A stretch of 64,000 bases of DNA from Sphingomonas glacialis (GCF_014653575.1 NZ_BNAQ01000005.1:186001-250000), one strand, 5' to 3'. Shown: positions 15,599 through 23,996, counted from the stretch's first letter. Notes: generated by a model from the sequence alone, not told the origin. Numbers and translations: made by a program.

Positions 15599-16329
15599 AC
15601 GCCGAGCACCTCGTCCATCCCGTAGCGCCCGGCCGGCTTGTCGACGAGCCACAGTGCCGCGGTGATCGCGCCGCGCGCGAAGATCGCGCGGTTCTCGGCG
15701 CGGTGGCCGAGCTCGATCCGCTCGCCTTCGCCGGCGAAGATCACTTGATGGTCCCCCGCGACCGAGCCGCCGCGCAAGCTGGAAAAGCCGATCGTGCCCT
15801 CGGAACGCGCACCGGTCAGCCCGGCACGGTCCGCGACGCGCGCTTCGGCGAGCGGGATGCCGCGGCCGGCCGCCGCCGCTTCGCCGAGCAGCAAGGCGGT
15901 GCCCGAGGGGGCATCGACCTTGTGGCGATGGTGGAATTCGGAGATTTCTATGTCCCATTCGGGCCCAAGCCGCGCGGCGGCGTCGCGCACGAGCTTGGCG
16001 AGCAGCGTCACGCCGAGCGAGACGTTGCCCGTTTGCAGCACTGCGATGTCGGCAGCGGCGGCGTCGATCATCGCGTGGTGCGTGGCAGCGAGGCCGGTCG
16101 TGCCGATCAGGATCGGCGTTCCCGTCCGGCGCGCGGCGGCGAGCGTGCGTTCGAGCGCCGAGGGCGAGGAGAAATCGACCAGCACGTCCGAATCGTGCGC
16201 AAGCGCCGCAGGGTCGCCGCCCGCGTCGATCCCGCCGGCGAGCGTCGCGCCCAGATCGGGGACGATCGCCGCCAAGGCATGTCCCATCCGCCCAGCGCTG
16301 CCAATGATCCCGATCGCGGTCACGCACAT
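15595..16329 (-). CDS. dapB: 4-hydroxy-tetrahydrodipicolinate reductase
   Basis: The 244-residue enzyme reduces dihydrodipicolinate in the diaminopimelate/lysine pathway. The nucleotide-binding motif IGIIGSAGRMG is at the N-terminus, and the catalytic signature EFHHRHKVDAPSGTA is near residue 140. Compared with E. coli DapB (273 aa) it is slightly short, as in other sphingomonads. The start at 16329 follows GGAAGGG closely; a GTG two codons downstream (16323) is better spaced and cannot be excluded. Coupled to nth. Confidence 0.93.
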   Translation of the reverse strand: MCVTAIGIIGSAGRMGHALAAIVPDLGATLAGGIDAGGDPAALAHDSDVLVDFSSPSALERTLAAARRTGTPILIGTTGLAATHHAMIDAAAADIAVLQTGNVSLGVTLLAKLVRDAAARLGPEWDIEISEFHHRHKVDAPSGTALLLGEAAAAGRGIPLAEARVADRAGLTGARSEGTIGFSSLRGGSVAGDHQVIFAGEGERIELGHRAENRAIFARGAITAALWLVDKPAGRYGMDEVLGV

Positions 16330-16494
16330 TCCCTTCCGATAGGTTCGCGGCGGCCTTAGCCAATGGCCGGGCGACATGCCATGCGCGAATTGCCCCAGCC
16401 TCGTGCTTCGTCGCGGATTGCAAGCACGGCTACTGCGAGCGCGGTTTTTGTTGCAGCAAGAATAGCAGCTTCCAGCCCGATCGGCTAAACCTCG

Positions 16495-17199
16495 ATGATG
16501 CAGGACAGTCGCAGCATCGTCGTTCTCACCGGTGCCGGTATTTCGGCCGAAAGCGGCATCGCGACCTTTCGTGGGCCCGGCGGGTTATGGGAGGGGCACC
16601 GCGTCGAGGATGTCTGCACGCCCGAGGCGCTCGCGCACGATCCCGAGCTTGTCCACCGCTTCTACGATGCACGGCGAGCGGCATTGGCGCGCGTCGAGCC
16701 CAACGCCGCGCATCACGCGCTGGCGCGGCTCGATGCCGAGTGGGGTGGGGATCTGCTGATCGTGACGCAGAACGTCGACGATCTGCATGAGCGCGCCGGG
16801 GCCAAGCGGCTGCTCCACATGCACGGCGAATTGCAATCGGCGCTGTGCGCGGCGTGTGGTGCGCACATGCGCTGGCTTGGCGCGATGCCGCCGGGGTCGG
16901 CGTGCCCGGCGTGCGGGGCGGCGGCGCTCCGCCCCGACATCGTCTTTTTCGGCGAGATGCCGTATGCGATGGACACGATTGAGCGCGCGCTCGGGACGGC
17001 GGACCTGTTCGTGTCGATCGGGACGTCGGGCGCGGTCTATCCCGCGGCGGGCTTCGTCCAGGGCGCGCGGCATGCCGGCGCGCGCACGCTCGAGCTCAAT
17101 CTCGAGCGATCGGCGGGAAGCGCGTTCTTCCACGAAACGCGGCTCGGCGCGGCGGGAAGCCTGGTGCCGCACTGGGTCGATGCGATGCTGGCGGGATGA
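16495..17199 (+). CDS. cobB: NAD-dependent protein deacylase (sirtuin)
   Basis: The 234-residue protein has the sirtuin motifs in order: GAGISAESGIATFRGPGG (residues 14-31), TQNVDDLHERAG, the catalytic His in LLHMHGEL, zinc cysteines CAACGAHM and CPACGA, and FFGEMP. It fits CobB/SIRT5-like enzymes that remove acetyl or succinyl groups from lysines using NAD+. It stands alone, divergent from dapB. Confidence 0.92.
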   Translation: MMQDSRSIVVLTGAGISAESGIATFRGPGGLWEGHRVEDVCTPEALAHDPELVHRFYDARRAALARVEPNAAHHALARLDAEWGGDLLIVTQNVDDLHERAGAKRLLHMHGELQSALCAACGAHMRWLGAMPPGSACPACGAAALRPDIVFFGEMPYAMDTIERALGTADLFVSIGTSGAVYPAAGFVQGARHAGARTLELNLERSAGSAFFHETRLGAAGSLVPHWVDAMLAG

Positions 17200-17225
17200 G
17201 CGAGCAGGCCCGGCATGGCCATTTT

Positions 17226-17250
17226 GGAACGGGTTGCCGCCCCTCTCGTT
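17226..17250 (+). promoter_or_regulatory. EcfG-type general stress promoter (exact consensus)
   Basis: GGAAC at 17226-17230, exactly 16 bases, then CGTT at 17247-17250. This is a perfect match to the alphaproteobacterial EcfG consensus. It lies 52 bases upstream of a small secreted Gly/Arg-rich protein and just after the cobB stop. Confidence 0.7.
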
Positions 17251-17301
17251 TGTGAGGTCAGCCCGACGGGCTTTGCTCTAACGCTATATCGAGAGGGTCT
17301 C

Positions 17302-17577
17302 ATGAAAAAGCTTCTTGCCGCCATCCTCCTCACCGGGGCTGCAACGCTCGGCACCACTACCGCTGCGGACGCGCGCGACGGCTGCGGTCGTGGCGCGTTT
17401 CGCGGACCCGCTGGCCATTGCCGCGTGATGCGTGGCGGCCCTGCCTTTGTCGGTGGGCCAGTCTATCGCGGTGGCCCGCGCCTGATCGTCGGTCGCCGCT
17501 ACGACCGCGGCTATTGGGACGGTCGCCGCTACTGGCAGAACCGCTATCGCCACCATGGCGGCTGGCGCTACCGCTAA
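17302..17577 (+). CDS. Small secreted GCG_CRPN-type protein
   Basis: This 91-residue protein has a signal peptide (MKKLLAAILLTGAATLGTTTA, then ADA). The mature start GCGRGAFRGPAGHCRV is the GCG_CRPN pattern, a short prefix found before Gly/Tyr/Arg-rich tails. The remainder is rich in Gly, Arg, Tyr and Trp (DRGYWDGRRYWQNRY). AGAGGG lies at 17293-17298. An exact EcfG promoter precedes it and a strong terminator follows, so it is a single-gene stress-induced unit. Its envelope role is unknown. Confidence 0.8.
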   Translation: MKKLLAAILLTGAATLGTTTAADARDGCGRGAFRGPAGHCRVMRGGPAFVGGPVYRGGPRLIVGRRYDRGYWDGRRYWQNRYRHHGGWRYR

Positions 17578-17595
17578 GCCCTGACGTTCGCGTGC

Positions 17596-17630
17596 AAAAC
17601 CCCGCGTCGCAGCTTGCGGCGCGGGGTTTT
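17596..17630. terminator. Bidirectional rho-independent terminator
   Basis: A 15-bp stem with one T-G pair (AAAACCCCGCG..CGC with GCG..CGCGGGGTTTT, loop AGCTT) is flanked by A4 on one side and T4 on the other. It lies between the convergent GCG_CRPN gene and era and should serve both. Confidence 0.88.
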
Positions 17631-17644
17631 CATGGGCGCGAGGA

Positions 17645-18550
17645 TCAATCGACCCAGTCGAGCCCCATGTCGCGATAGACGTCGCGTTCGTCGTCCCAGC
17701 CGGGACGAACCTTGACGTGCAAATAGAGATGCACCGGGCGACCCATGATGCCGGCGAGCTCGGTCCGTGCGCGCGCGCCGATCTCCTTGATCCGCGCGCC
17801 GCCCTTGCCGAGCACGATCGCTCGCTGCGTCGGGCGTTCGACCAGGATCTGCTGGTGGATCTCGACCGACCCGTCTTCGCGCTCGAGATACTGCTCGGTC
17901 TCGATCGTCGACGCATAGGGCAGCTCGGCGTGGAGCTGCAGGTACAGCTGCTCGCGCGTCACTTCGGAGGCGAGGCTGCGCTCACTCGCGTCGGACACCT
18001 GGTCCTCGGGGAAATGCCACGGGCCGTCGGGCATCCGGTTCGCGAGATGTGCCTTCAATTCGGGCAAGCCGTCACCGGTCGATGCGCTGACGAAGAAGAT
18101 TTCGTCGAACTGCACCATCGCGGTGAGCTTCTCGGCGTGGAGCAAAAGCTTGCCCTTGTCGGCGAGATCGACCTTGTTGAGGATGAGATATTTGGGCTCG
18201 GGGCGATGCGCGATCGCCTCGGCGATGGTGGTGACCTTCGAGCCCAGCCCGCCCTTGGCATCGACCACGAGGGCCAGCACGTCGGCGCCGTCGGCCCCGC
18301 CCCACGCGGCCTGGACCATCGCGCGGTCGAGCCGGCGCTTGGGTTCGAAGATGCCGGGGGTGTCGACGAGCAGCAGTTGGGTATCGCCCTCGATTGCGAC
18401 GCCCATTAGCCGGACACGCGTGGTCTGCGCCTTCGGGCTGACAATCGCGACCTTCTGGCCGACCAGCGCATTGACGAGCGTCGACTTGCCGGCGTTGGGC
18501 GCGCCGAGGATCGCGACGAGGCCGCATTTCTGGGTGGGGGTGTAGGTCAT
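17645..18550 (-). CDS. era: GTPase Era, 16S rRNA-binding ribosome assembly factor
   Basis: The 301-residue protein has a GTPase domain with G1 GAPNAGKST, G3 DTPGIF and G4 NKVD, followed by a C-terminal KH domain (VLGKGGARIKEIGARA) near residues 240-290 that binds the 3' end of 16S rRNA. It ends the lepB-rnc-era cluster, but a repeat-bounded GIY-YIG gene sits between rnc and era. AAGGA is well spaced before the ATG, which overlaps the TAA of the GIY-YIG frame by one base. Confidence 0.95.
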   Translation of the reverse strand: MTYTPTQKCGLVAILGAPNAGKSTLVNALVGQKVAIVSPKAQTTRVRLMGVAIEGDTQLLLVDTPGIFEPKRRLDRAMVQAAWGGADGADVLALVVDAKGGLGSKVTTIAEAIAHRPEPKYLILNKVDLADKGKLLLHAEKLTAMVQFDEIFFVSASTGDGLPELKAHLANRMPDGPWHFPEDQVSDASERSLASEVTREQLYLQLHAELPYASTIETEQYLEREDGSVEIHQQILVERPTQRAIVLGKGGARIKEIGARARTELAGIMGRPVHLYLHVKVRPGWDDERDVYRDMGLDWVD

Positions 18551-18942
18551 TAGCGGTCCTTGGGCGGTACAGGCCCTTCGACAGGCTCAGGGCGAACGGG
18601 GGAAACGAAGGACCCCGCCCCCACCTCCGTTCGCCCTGAGCCTGTCGAAGGGCTCGTTCGATCTTGGCGATTGCGCGCCAGTAAAGAAAGCCGCGCCCAA
18701 TCGCCAGCGATTAGGGCTTCCTTCTTGGCGCGCGTCCATCCTTTGACGCGGCGTTCGGCTTCGAGCGCTTCGAGACGGGAGGGGAAATCCTGACACCAGA
18801 CGAGCGTGACCGGGCGGCGGGTGTGGGTGAAGCCGCCAGTCAGGCCGGACTCATGCTGGCCGATGCGGTATTCGAGATTGTCGGTATGGCCGATATAGTA
18901 GTGCCCGTCGGCGCAGCGCAGCATGTAGGTTCAGAACGCCAT
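18550..18942 (-). pseudogene. GIY-YIG nuclease (UPF0213 type) with in-frame stop at codon 4
   Basis: The GIY-YIG domain reads TYMLRCADGHYYIGHTDNLEYRI, with the second motif YYIG and the later Arg and Glu. The natural start is ATG 18942, preceded by GGGGGAG, but its reading is Met-Ala-Phe-STOP-Thr-Tyr. Codon 4 is TGA (18933-18931), where Trp (TGG) is usual in this family. Restart at Met7 (18924) is possible but would lose the Tyr of the GIY motif. The domain ends near residue 90; the last ~35 residues are translated repeat DNA (TGSGRT, RPEPVEG). It is probably a decaying gene, unless the base is a sequencing error. Confidence 0.7.
18574..18652. repeat. Inverted REP pair, family A
   Basis: Two 25-base copies of cccttcgacaggctcagg.. 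(18574-18598, and inverted at 18628-18652) are separated by 29 bases. They form the 3' end of the GIY-YIG frame and precede era. The same family occurs at 18964-19095 and 52806-52889. Confidence 0.9.
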
Positions 18943-18963
18943 AACGCTCCCCCGTTGCGAGGG

Positions 18964-19095
18964 CCCTTCGACAGGCTCCGGGCGAACGGGGAAGGGGGTG
19001 CCCCACTCAAAACCCGATCCTCAAGGCCGATCGAAGTGACCCGCTCTATATAAAGCGAGCCCCACATACCCGTTCGCCCTGAGCCTGTCGAAGGG
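18964..19095. repeat. Inverted REP pair, family A
   Basis: Copies at 18964-18988 (one base different) and inverted at 19071-19095, with 82 bases between. They fill the gap between the rnc stop and the GIY-YIG start, so that gene has a REP pair on each side. The second copy ends two bases before the rnc stop codon. Confidence 0.9.
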
Positions 19096-19097
19096 CC

Positions 19098-19778
19098 TTA
19101 CCCGCGTGACCCCTGCCGCACCTTTTCCAGCAACGCCGTCGCCGCCGCGGTCTCTGCTTCCTGCTTCGAACTCCCCTCGGCCTCCGCCTCGGCGAACGTC
19201 CCGATCACCGCCTTCACGCGGAAGCGCGGCGCGTGGTGCGGGCCCGAGCGGTCGACCACTTCGTACGCCGGCGCCTTGCGGTTGTTCGCCGCGGCCCATT
19301 CCTGCAGCGCCGATTTGGGGTGTTGCGGCACGGTCAGTTCGCGGCTGGCGCGGTCGGCCCAGGCGGTGCGGATCGCGCGGCGGGCGCCATCGAGCCCGGC
19401 CTCACGGTAGAGCGCGCCGATCAGCGCCTCCATCACATCGCCGAGCACATTGTCGCTGTCCGACGCGCCATCGTCGCGCGCTTGCTTGCCGAGCTTCAAT
19501 TGTGCCGCGACGCCCAGGCCGCGCGCGACATCGGCGCATACCGCGCCCGTCACCAGCGCATTGAAGCGCTTCGACAGCGCGCCTTCGGGCTCGTTCGGGA
19601 ACAGCTCGAACAGCCATTCCGCCATCACCAGCCCGAGCACGCGGTCGCCGAGGAATTCGAGCCGCTCGTAATTCGCCTTGGCCTGGCTGCCATGCGTCAG
19701 CGCGCGCTCGAACGGCGCGATGTCGCGTGGGGTGTGGCCGAGGCTCGCGGCGATCCAGGCGCCGAGGTCAGCGCTCAA
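19098..19778 (-). CDS. rnc: Ribonuclease III
   Basis: The 226-residue enzyme cleaves double-stranded RNA in rRNA processing. The catalytic signature ERLEFLGDRVLGL lies near residue 38, the second acidic motif GDVMEALIGALY near 115, and the C-terminal dsRNA-binding domain (PKSALQEWAAANN ... AEGSSKQEAETAAA) spans 155-222. No ATG or GTG exists in frame upstream of the conserved region. The best start is TTG at 19778, which overlaps the lepB stop (TTGA), so expression depends on coupling to lepB. Confidence 0.93.
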   Translation of the reverse strand: MSADLGAWIAASLGHTPRDIAPFERALTHGSQAKANYERLEFLGDRVLGLVMAEWLFELFPNEPEGALSKRFNALVTGAVCADVARGLGVAAQLKLGKQARDDGASDSDNVLGDVMEALIGALYREAGLDGARRAIRTAWADRASRELTVPQHPKSALQEWAAANNRKAPAYEVVDRSGPHHAPRFRVKAVIGTFAEAEAEGSSKQEAETAAATALLEKVRQGSRG

Positions 19779-20596
19779 AAGCCTTCCCCGATGCGGCTCC
19801 AGCGTGCCGCCGAGAACCACGTCCAGGGCAGGACCCAATTGGCGCTGCCGTCGGTCGAGAAGAAGGAGAACACCGCCTTGCCCTCGATCCGCTCCATCGG
19901 GACCATCCCCATGCCTTCGGGCGGCGCGAAGCGGCTGTCGCCGCTGTCGTCGCGATTGTCGCCCATCACGAAGACGTGGCCGGCGGGGACGTTGTAGACA
20001 CCCGTCTCGTCGGCATTGATCTGCTCGCCGCGGTCGAGCACGGCATAGCTCTTGCCGTTCGGCAGCGTCTCGCGGAATTGCTGGTAACGGCAGATCGGCT
20101 TGCCCGCGCTCATGTCCTCGAACTCGGCGGGGCATTCGCTGCCGCCGGGGTAATTGGGCGAGAGCGGGATCGTGAAGTCGGCGATCTTGATCTTGGGCAC
20201 GGCACGGCCGTTGAGGATCACCTGGCCGCCCCGCATCTGCACGCTGTCGCCGGGCAAGCCGATCACGCGCTTGATCACGTCATGGTCGTCGCCCGGAGGG
20301 CCGCGGAACACGACGACGTCGCCGCGCGCCGGATCGCGGCCGAGGATCCGCCCCGGGATCAGCGGCACGCCCCATGGCAGCGACCAGCGCGAATAGCCGT
20401 AATTCCACTTCGAGACGAACAGATAGTCGCCGATATAGAGCCGCGGCAGCATCGACTGCGACGGGATGCTGAACGGCGCGAACACGAAGCTGCGGAACAC
20501 GAACACGACGATCGCGAGCTTGAGGAAGAAGACGAGCGTTTCGCGCGTTTCGGATTTGCGCGGCGACACGTCGCGAAGCGGGGTGGGATCGGCCAT
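19775..20596 (-). CDS. lepB: Signal peptidase I
   Basis: The 273-residue inner-membrane protease removes signal peptides. An N-terminal membrane segment (LVFFLKLAIVVFVFRSFVF) is followed by the catalytic Ser box IPSQSMLPRLYIGD and the Lys box KRVIGLPGD. The late signature GHVFVMGDNRDDSGDSR is typical. ATG 20596 is preferred; ATG 20626 in frame would add ten residues, and neither has a clear Shine-Dalgarno. First gene of lepB-rnc-era. Confidence 0.94.
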   Translation of the reverse strand: MADPTPLRDVSPRKSETRETLVFFLKLAIVVFVFRSFVFAPFSIPSQSMLPRLYIGDYLFVSKWNYGYSRWSLPWGVPLIPGRILGRDPARGDVVVFRGPPGDDHDVIKRVIGLPGDSVQMRGGQVILNGRAVPKIKIADFTIPLSPNYPGGSECPAEFEDMSAGKPICRYQQFRETLPNGKSYAVLDRGEQINADETGVYNVPAGHVFVMGDNRDDSGDSRFAPPEGMGMVPMERIEGKAVFSFFSTDGSANWVLPWTWFSAARWSRIGEGF

Positions 20597-20712
20597 ATCG
20601 CGCGGTTTGGTGCCGTGCGCGAACATCGTCAAGCTGGTGGTTGTAATGCCGCCTCGATAGGGCGATCTAGCGCGGGAATCGTTTCCCTCCCCACGACCGA
20701 TGAGGTACCTGC

Positions 20713-22203
20713 ATGTCTGCCGACTGGACCGCGATCGAGGCTTTGCCCTCGCCCAAGCTCGAGACGCTGTTTGCGGAGGATGCCAATCGGCTCGAGACCT
20801 TCAGCGTCGACGTCGCCGGGATCCATTTCGACTGGTCGAAGACGCATCTGACGACCGAGGCGGTCACCGCGTTCGAGGCGCTCGCCAAGGCGCAGGATCT
20901 GCACGGCAAGCGCGAGGCGCTGTTTTCGGGCAAGGTCATCAACGTCACCGAGAACCGCTCGGTCACCCACGTCGCCGAGCGCGGCGAGGGGAGCGAGGAC
21001 GATAACGCCAAGGCCGCCGCGCTCCACGCGCGGATGCGCGCGCTGATCGACGCGATCGCGGCGGGTGCGCTTGGTGACATCCGCCACGTGCTCCACGTCG
21101 GCATCGGTGGCTCGGCGCTCGGCCCCGACCTGCTGATCGATGCGCTGGGGCGCGAGGATACCGCATACGAGGTCGCGATCGTCTCGAACATCGACGGCGC
21201 CGCGCTTGAAGAAGTTTTCAAGAAGTTCGATCCGACCGCGACGCTGCTGGTGATCGCGTCGAAGACCTTCACCACCAAGGAAACGCTGACCAACGCCGAT
21301 TCGGTGCTGCAGTGGATGGGCGAGGCGGGCGTCGAGGACGCCTATGGCCGCGTCATCGCGCTGACGGCCGATCCCGACAAGGCGGTCGAATGGGGTGTCG
21401 ACGAGACGCGCGTGCTGCCCTTCGCCGATTCGGTCGGCGGGCGCTATTCGCTCTGGTCGTCGATCGGCTTCCCCGCCGCGATCGCGCTCGGCTGGGATAA
21501 TTTCGCCGAGCTGCTCGAGGGCGCGGCCGAGATGGACCGGCATTTCCAGCACACCACGCTCAGCCAGAATGCGCCCGCGCTCGCGGCGTTTGCCGATCTC
21601 TATTACACGCAGGTCCGCCACGCCGAGACGCGTGCGACCTTCGCCTATGACGAGCGGCTGCGGCTGCTGCCGTCGTATCTCCAGCAGCTCGAGATGGAAT
21701 CGAACGGCAAGGGCACGACGATCGACGGGCAGAAGCTCGACCGGCCGAGCGCGGCGATCACCTGGGGCGGGGTCGGCACCGACGCGCAGCATGCGGTGTT
21801 CCAGCTGCTCCACCAGGGCACGCACCTCGTGCCAGTCGAATTCGTCGCAGTGATCGAAGCTGGCGATACGCTGTCCGAGGATCATCACCGCCAGTTGCTG
21901 CTCAATGCCTTTGCGCAGGGTGCGGCGTTGATGAAGGGCCGTCCCAACGACGATCTGGCGCGCAGCTATTCGGGCGACCGACCGAGCTCGACGATCCTGA
22001 TCGACGATCTCGACGCCCGCACGCTCGGCGCGCTGATCGCCTTCTACGAACAGCGCGTGTTCGTGAGTGGCGTGCTGCTCGGGATCAACTCGTTCGACCA
22101 GTTCGGCGTCGAGCTCGGCAAGGAAATGGCCAAGGCCGCCGACGCGGGCGACCAGGAGTTCGACGTGTCGACCACCGACCTGATCAAGCGCGCGTTCGGG
22201 TGA
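20713..22203 (+). CDS. pgi: Glucose-6-phosphate isomerase
   Basis: The 496-residue enzyme interconverts glucose-6-P and fructose-6-P. Sugar-phosphate binding and active-site motifs are visible: VGIGGSALGPDLLIDAL, ASKTFTTKETLTNA, GGRYSLWSSIGFPAAIALG, and the C-terminal NSFDQFGVELGKEMA. GAGGT sits 6 bases before ATG 20713. Its TGA overlaps the ATG of the DUF4174 gene (TGATG), which is followed by gor. Confidence 0.96.
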   Translation: MSADWTAIEALPSPKLETLFAEDANRLETFSVDVAGIHFDWSKTHLTTEAVTAFEALAKAQDLHGKREALFSGKVINVTENRSVTHVAERGEGSEDDNAKAAALHARMRALIDAIAAGALGDIRHVLHVGIGGSALGPDLLIDALGREDTAYEVAIVSNIDGAALEEVFKKFDPTATLLVIASKTFTTKETLTNADSVLQWMGEAGVEDAYGRVIALTADPDKAVEWGVDETRVLPFADSVGGRYSLWSSIGFPAAIALGWDNFAELLEGAAEMDRHFQHTTLSQNAPALAAFADLYYTQVRHAETRATFAYDERLRLLPSYLQQLEMESNGKGTTIDGQKLDRPSAAITWGGVGTDAQHAVFQLLHQGTHLVPVEFVAVIEAGDTLSEDHHRQLLLNAFAQGAALMKGRPNDDLARSYSGDRPSSTILIDDLDARTLGALIAFYEQRVFVSGVLLGINSFDQFGVELGKEMAKAADAGDQEFDVSTTDLIKRAFG

Positions 22204-22574
22204 TGCTGCTCGCGGCGGCGATAGCGGCGGCTACGGTCGCCGATATGCGGTACGAGCGCCGCGTGCTGATCGTCGCCGCGCCGAACGAAGCCGATGCGCG
22301 ACGCATCGCGCAGCGGGCCTCGCTCGACGCGATGCCGCAGGAGCTCGGCGATCGTGACGTCACGGTCGTCGAGGTGACCGGCGATAGCGTGCGCGGTGCG
22401 ACGGATAGCGCGACGGCGCTCAGGACGCGCTGGCGGCTGCCCAAGGCGGCGTTCGGCATCGTCCTGGTCGGCAAGGACGGCAATGCCGCGCTGCGTCGTG
22501 CCGAGCCGATCGATCGCGCCACGTTGGTCGCGACGATCGATGCGATGCCGATGCGCCGCGCCGGGCAACGATAA
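22203..22574 (+). CDS. DUF4174-like protein
   Basis: The 123-residue protein has a hydrophobic N-terminus (MLLAAAIAAATVA) that may be a short signal peptide. A thioredoxin-like alternation follows (RRVLIVAAPNEADARRIAQ; FGIVLVGKDGNAALRRAEPI), matching DUF4174. There is no CxxC. The start ATG overlaps the pgi stop, and gor begins 46 bases later, so this is a pgi-DUF4174-gor unit. Function unknown. Confidence 0.7.
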   Translation: MLLAAAIAAATVADMRYERRVLIVAAPNEADARRIAQRASLDAMPQELGDRDVTVVEVTGDSVRGATDSATALRTRWRLPKAAFGIVLVGKDGNAALRRAEPIDRATLVATIDAMPMRRAGQR

Positions 22575-22619
22575 AGATGAGCGACGGTCCGCATCTGTGC
22601 GACCGCAAGAGGACACGAC

Positions 22620-23969
22620 ATGGCTGAGTATGACTACGATCTTTTCGTCATCGGTGCGGGTTCGGGCGGTACGCGCGCGTCGCGCGTCGCGGCGGCCCAC
22701 GGCGCAAAGGTCGCGGTGGCCGAGGAATATCGCGTCGGCGGCACCTGCGTCATCCGCGGCTGCGTGCCCAAGAAGCTGCTCGTCTATGGCGCGCATTTCG
22801 CCGAGGATCTGAAGGACGCCAAGCGCTTCGGCTGGGACGTGCCGGAAAATCTCGGGTTCGACTGGGCCCGGCTGCGCGACAATGTGATGGAGGAGGTCGA
22901 CCGGATCAACGGCGCCTATACCGACACGCTGACCAATAACGGCGTCGAGATCATCCTCGACCGCGCGACCGTGACGGGGCCGCATTCGGTCAAGCTCGGC
23001 GACGGGCGCGAAGTCACCGCGGGCACCATTCTGATCGCGGTCGGCGCGACGCCGATCGTCCCCGAATGCCCGGGGCACGAGCTCGGCATCACCTCGAACG
23101 AGGTGTTCCACCTCGACGCCGTGCCCAAGCGAATCCTGATCGCGGGGGCTGGCTATATCGCCAATGAATTTGCCGGGATCTTCAACGAATTCGGTTCGAA
23201 GGTGACGTTGATCAACCGCACCGACGTGATCCTGCGCGGCTATGACGAATCGATCCGCGATCGCTTGCTCCAGATCTCGATGATGAAGGGGCTCGATTTC
23301 CGCTTCAACGCCGCGTTCCGCGGGATCGAGAAGCAGCCCGATGGCTGCCTGCGCGTGTCGATGACCGGGCACGAGCCGATCGACGTCGATTGCGTGATGT
23401 TCGCAACGGGGCGTTCGCCCAACACCGAGGGGCTGGGGCTCGAGAGTGCCGGCGTCGAGCTCGACGACAAGGGCGCGATCGTGGTCGATCCGGACAACAA
23501 GTCGACCTGCGACAGCATCTATGCGGTCGGCGATGTTACCAACCGCGTCCAGCTCACCCCCGTCGCGATTCGCGAGGGGCAGGCGTTTGCCGACACGCTG
23601 TTCGGCAACAAGCCGCACCGCGTCGATTACGAGAACATCCCCTCGGCGGTGTTCAGCCATCCGCCGATGGCGGGTGTCGGGCTGACCGAGGCGCAGGCCA
23701 AGAACAAGTTCGGATCGGTGAAGGTCTATACGTCCGACTTCCGCCCGATGAAGAACGTGCTGGCGGGCCGCAACGAGCGCGCGCTGTACAAGATGGTGTG
23801 CAATGCCGAGACGGGGCAGGTGCTCGGGCTCCACATGATCGGGCCCGATTCGCCCGAGATCCTGCAGGCGGCAGCGGTCGCGGTGAAGGCCGGGCTGACT
23901 AAGGACGATTTCGACCAGACCGTCGCGTTGCATCCGTCGATGGCGGAAGAGCTGGTGCTGCTGCGCTAG
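22620..23969 (+). CDS. gor: Glutathione-disulfide reductase
   Basis: The 449-residue flavoenzyme reduces GSSG with NADPH. The FAD site is FVIGAGSGGTRASR, the redox disulfide GGTCVIRGCVPKKLLVYGA, and the NADPH region AGAGYIANEFAGIFNEFGSKVTL. The late AVGDVTNRVQLTPVAIREG and HPSMAEELVLLR (catalytic His/Glu) are as in Gor. AGGACACGAC precedes the ATG. It probably shares a transcript with pgi. Confidence 0.94.
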   Translation: MAEYDYDLFVIGAGSGGTRASRVAAAHGAKVAVAEEYRVGGTCVIRGCVPKKLLVYGAHFAEDLKDAKRFGWDVPENLGFDWARLRDNVMEEVDRINGAYTDTLTNNGVEIILDRATVTGPHSVKLGDGREVTAGTILIAVGATPIVPECPGHELGITSNEVFHLDAVPKRILIAGAGYIANEFAGIFNEFGSKVTLINRTDVILRGYDESIRDRLLQISMMKGLDFRFNAAFRGIEKQPDGCLRVSMTGHEPIDVDCVMFATGRSPNTEGLGLESAGVELDDKGAIVVDPDNKSTCDSIYAVGDVTNRVQLTPVAIREGQAFADTLFGNKPHRVDYENIPSAVFSHPPMAGVGLTEAQAKNKFGSVKVYTSDFRPMKNVLAGRNERALYKMVCNAETGQVLGLHMIGPDSPEILQAAAVAVKAGLTKDDFDQTVALHPSMAEELVLLR

Positions 23970-23996
23970 GGGTCTTTCGCGCGCCCATCTAATCTC

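Noticed and set aside
14936..16423. Apparent 495-codon fusion of dapB-region sequence with endonuclease III
   Set aside because: The first half is an out-of-frame reading of dapB; the true nth starts at GTG 15598 with a GTGA overlap.
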